DNA of 64,000 nucleotides from Gnetum montanum. Lineage: Eukaryota > Streptophyta > Gnetopsida > Gnetales > Gnetaceae. This document shows positions 60,893 to 64,000 of the stretch, in pieces. Location of the stretch: the NCBI GenBank assembly GCA_015680685.1, contig MNCI01018082.1, positions 545,666-609,665 of the forward strand. The letters are read 5' to 3'. A program made the translations under genes and the position numbers. A model generated the notes under the pieces. It searched no databases. It saw only the letters and a list, made by a program, of their open reading frames with translations, and had not been told where the DNA came from. How positions within the stretch are numbered: position 1 is the stretch's first letter; every line of letters starts with the position of its first letter.

Positions 60893-63695
60893 ATGAGCAC
60901 ATATGAGTTTCTCCATTCACCTCTGGTCCTCACTAAACCTTACAGTGACCTCATCCAATGCATCGATGCCCAATGCCTAGACCTTGAGCCCATAACCTAT
61001 GATGACTATGTAACATCCGTAGAAGCACCGCTAGGTTGGCATGACCATCTAGTTAGGCCTCTTGATCTAGATGCAAGTGACATCACCGAGGATTCCCTCA
61101 TCAAAGTCCTTATAGCAACACTCAGTGACAAGGAAAAAACACTAAAAATTAGCTCCTTGTTAGAGCCTCAACACATCCAAAGCATTGCAAAGACACTCAA
61201 TGACAACATCAAGGCATTTGCATGGTCCTACAAGGACATGCCATGCCTAGATCCTCGCATAGTGTAGCACAATATCATCCTCAACCCTTGCATAAAACTA
61301 GTTAAACAAAAAGCCCGTAAGGTTAGGCTTGAGGTGGCATTGGCAGTCCGTGATGAAATCACCAAGCTCTATAAGGTTGGTTTCATCCAAGCCATTGACT
61401 ATGCATACTGGGTCTCCAATATCAAGGTTGTACCTAAGAAAAATGGAAGCATACACATTTACATAGACTTTCGAGACCTGAACAAGGCAACCATCAAAGA
61501 TAATTTTCCATTGCCCAATATCAATCAATTGGTTGATACCATGGTTGATCATGCTTTGTTATCCTTTATGGATGGGTTCTCTCATTACAACCATATTCGA
61601 ATCAACCTAGAGCACCAGCTTAGTACCACCTTCATGAGCCCTTAGGTTACGTTTTGCCATACAATGATGCCTTTTGGACTGAAGAACATAGGAGCAACCT
61701 ACCAATGTGAAATGATGTACATATTTAGTGACTACTTGTTAGACTTTCTCAATGACTGTGTTTATGACATAGCAATTAAGTTTAAAATGACAAACGATCA
61801 CACAAATAACTTAGAAGACACACTCAAATGTTGCCTTAGACAAGACCTTAGGCTAAATCCTAGGAAGTGTGTCTTCAGTGTCAAGATGGGTTGCATGCTA
61901 GGTTTCATGATATTAGAAATAAGCATATGTGTAGACCTTGATAAGGTTAGGGCCATCATCAACTTAGCACCTCCAACTAACCTTAAGAAGCTACATGGGT
62001 TACAAGGCATATTGTAATTCATACGTTGGTTTATCACATGATTGACTAATAAGCTACAGCCAATGCAACATCTACTCAAAAAGGGGATCCACTTTGAGTG
62101 GATAGCTCAATGCCAAGAGGCATTTGAAAACCTCAAATAGGAGTCAGCTAAGATTCCAATAGTTTACCCTCCATAAGGAGATAAACCTTCTACATCTACC
62201 TTGCAACTTATGACATGTCCATCGCTTCTATACTTTACCAAAAGTGAGACGATGGCTTAGAGGTCTGTGTATATTACCTAAGCCATGCATTAGTGGCCAA
62301 TGAAGCAAAATACAACAATGTGGAAAAGAACTACCTCACCTTAGTCTTTGCACTTAAGAAGTGAAGGCATTATCTCTTCCGTAGCCAGGTAAACATCATT
62401 TGCAAAATCAATGTACTCTAGGCAACCATAATGAATATCTATGAAAGTAGTCAAATTTCATGATGGAAAGAAATAACCATGGAGTTTGATCTACACTACA
62501 TAGTGCAAGCATCAACCAAAGGTCAAGCAATAGTCACACAACTCATGTTGTCACTAATAAATGATCAAGCTACTATAGATTCAAAATTCCAAAATGAACA
62601 TGTTAGCAATATAAGTCAAGTACCTGCCAACTTTGAGGCAATTTTACACTTTGATGGTGCTTCAACCTCTCAAGGGGGTAGTTCCACTACAATAATCACA
62701 TTTCCCTCCAAGGAGAGTTGACCCTTCACTTATCATTTTACATTTCCTTGCACTAACAACGTAGTGGAGTACAAATGTCTCCTTAAAGGTCTTATAACAA
62801 CTTGTAACCTAGGAATTCAAAACCTAGCAGTCCAAGGAGATTCACATTTAGTCATCAACCAAGTCATGAAGGTTTATGCTTGCAAAACATAACATTTACA
62901 ACCTTCTTATGACTTGAAGAAGCACTTGCTCTGATGGTTTGCAATTATAGATATCCAACACATCCCTTGCAACGAGAATGCCATTGCCGACACATTAGAC
63001 ACATTAGCTTTAAGCATTGCACCTAACATGTTTCATGCCTTACCCACCTTAGTAATGGGTTGCACCAAACCTATCACGCAAGTAACTAACATTGCATCCA
63101 TAGCCACAACAAGCACAGCACATGCACAAGAGTGATATGATGACATCAAGTCATACCTTCAACAAGGTGAGCCTTCGTAGCATCTAACCACTGTTGAAAC
63201 AGATGCAGTGCAAAAATGATCATGGTAATATGTCATTGTAGGTGACAACACACTATGTCATAGATCCTATGATGGCATATTTTTGAACTATGTTACCAAT
63301 AGTGAAGCACAAAAAATCATTGATCAAGTCCACTAGGGACTATGTGGAGGCCACATAGCACCTATGGAAATGGCATTGAAAATCAAACACGTAGGCTAAT
63401 ATTGGCCTTACATGAAGCATGATTATGTTTCCAAGGTTAAGACGTGTGATGTGTATCAACGACATGGCAACTTAATGCACATGCCACCTACTAAACTACA
63501 TACCATGCAAATCACGTGGTCGTTCCAACATTGGGGGTTGGATATCACATGGCCCATCATGCCTAAGTCCTTTGTAGGACATAGCTTCATCATAACTACA
63601 ACCAAATATTTTACCAAGTGGATTGAAGCCATTCCATTTAGGAGGACCACATCACAACAAGTCTACAAATTCATCCTTAACAATATAGTGACACA
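60893..63695 (+). pseudogene. Element E pol, cut off in integrase (decayed)
   Basis: The start MSTYEFLHSPLVL at 60893 follows a candidate acceptor at 60887. RT has FPLPNINQLVD and MPFGLKNIGATYQ, but the catalytic box reads CVYD instead of YVDD near 61760, so it is inactive. A one-base slip near 62190 precedes the second RNase H (FDGASTSQGG, GDSHLVINQV, ADTLDTLAL), whose acidic residues are largely retained, better than in D. Integrase (63180-63695) shows GLDITWPIMP and FTKWIEAIPF and ends at NNIVTH, where LTR G begins. Stops are frequent. Confidence 0.85.
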
Positions 63696-64000
63696 TGAAA
63701 CACCACCAATTTTGGGCTTCAACATTGCAACTGCAAATTTTTCTAAGTGTTAAAACTTAGAAAATTCTTCTAAGTGTTGGTGCTACACTCTCTAGTGTAT
63801 CCAATGTAGAGTGGAAGAAGACTAAATTTGTGTCAAGCCAAGTTTTTTCTAAGTATCCTTGCTATGCTCTAGAGCATAGCCAGCATAGCACTGCAAGGAA
63901 GCCTCCGACAGCCTCCAAATTTCATCATCAACCTTCACCTCAGCTTTAGCACTCCTCTGGAAAGCAAGATTAGCAATTTGTATTTCTCCTATGCTCCCCA
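63696..64000 (+). repeat. G: start of another E-type LTR
   Basis: TGAAACACCACCAATTTTGG begins within the E integrase. It contains a perfect 20 bp palindrome GCTATGCTCTAGAGCATAGC at 63861-63880 and a block at about 63920-63990 matching the E LTR near 47490-47560. It is the left end of a nested element or solo LTR running past the window. Confidence 0.85.

Larger units (their letters stand above)
46931..64000 (+). mobile_element. Element E: Tat/Ogre-like LTR retrotransposon with antisense cassette, right end beyond window
   Basis: It has the same plan as D: LTR, primer site, gag-protease, repeat array, antisense gene, repeat array, RT, two RNase H and integrase. It is inserted in C at 46930/46931. 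Solo LTR F interrupts it at 51714-53299. Its integrase stops at 63695, where LTR G begins. It is more decayed than D. Confidence 0.85.

Noticed and set aside
1-64000. rRNA, tRNA or other RNA genes
   Set aside because: I looked for conserved tRNA/rRNA motifs by eye and saw only the tRNA-complementary primer sites; no RNA gene can be supported.

Overview
This window looks like repeat-dense nuclear DNA from a large-genome seed plant; I cannot name the species. I recognise no intact host gene. Nearly everything from about 0.9 kb onward is nested LTR retrotransposons of the non-chromovirus Ty3/gypsy group. They are old and worn, mostly by in-frame stop codons rather than indels. I call the copies A to G.

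Layout. Element A (+, about 911-18025) and element B (-, 3983-12435) are Athila-like and belong to one family. They have a tRNA-Asp-type primer site, a Gag, no pol, and a second gene between Gag and the 3' LTR (ORF2, resembling the plant 'Transposase_32' domain plus coiled coil). B sits inside A in opposite orientation. Element C (-, 18240 to beyond 46930) is a relative that does carry protease, RT, RNase H and integrase, plus the same ORF2. C is split by element D (+, 23778-41959, perfect CCACC target duplication) and by element E (+, 46931 to beyond the window). D and E are Tat/Ogre-like: Gag-protease, a gap of about 6 kb, then RT, two RNase H domains and integrase. E is in turn split by a solo LTR F (-, 51714-53299, perfect GTGAT duplication) and cut at 63696 by another LTR, G.

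The most interesting part is the accessory genes. In D, the gap between protease and RT holds a gene on the opposite strand. It has seven inferred exons, canonical GT-AG introns, reading phases that agree at five of the six junctions, and its own TATA box. A worn copy of the same gene lies at the same place in E. Arrays of a ~30 bp repeat containing GGCCTTAAACT flank this cassette on both sides in both elements. Just before RT, D and E share a candidate sense splice acceptor in the same phase, as expected if the cassette lies in an Ogre-type intron.

A second pattern runs across both lineages. Each element has its own short palindromic word in the LTR, and the same word recurs in the promoter or leader of that element's accessory gene. 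The words are GCGATATCGC in A/B, a CATTGACTAGGC palindrome in C, GCGTATACGC in D, and GCTATGCTCTAGAGCATAGC in E/G. The words differ between elements but agree within each one. This suggests the LTR and accessory-gene promoters share a control site, perhaps bound by a dimeric protein. That last step is inference.

The first 0.9 kb and 18026-18239 remain unassigned.
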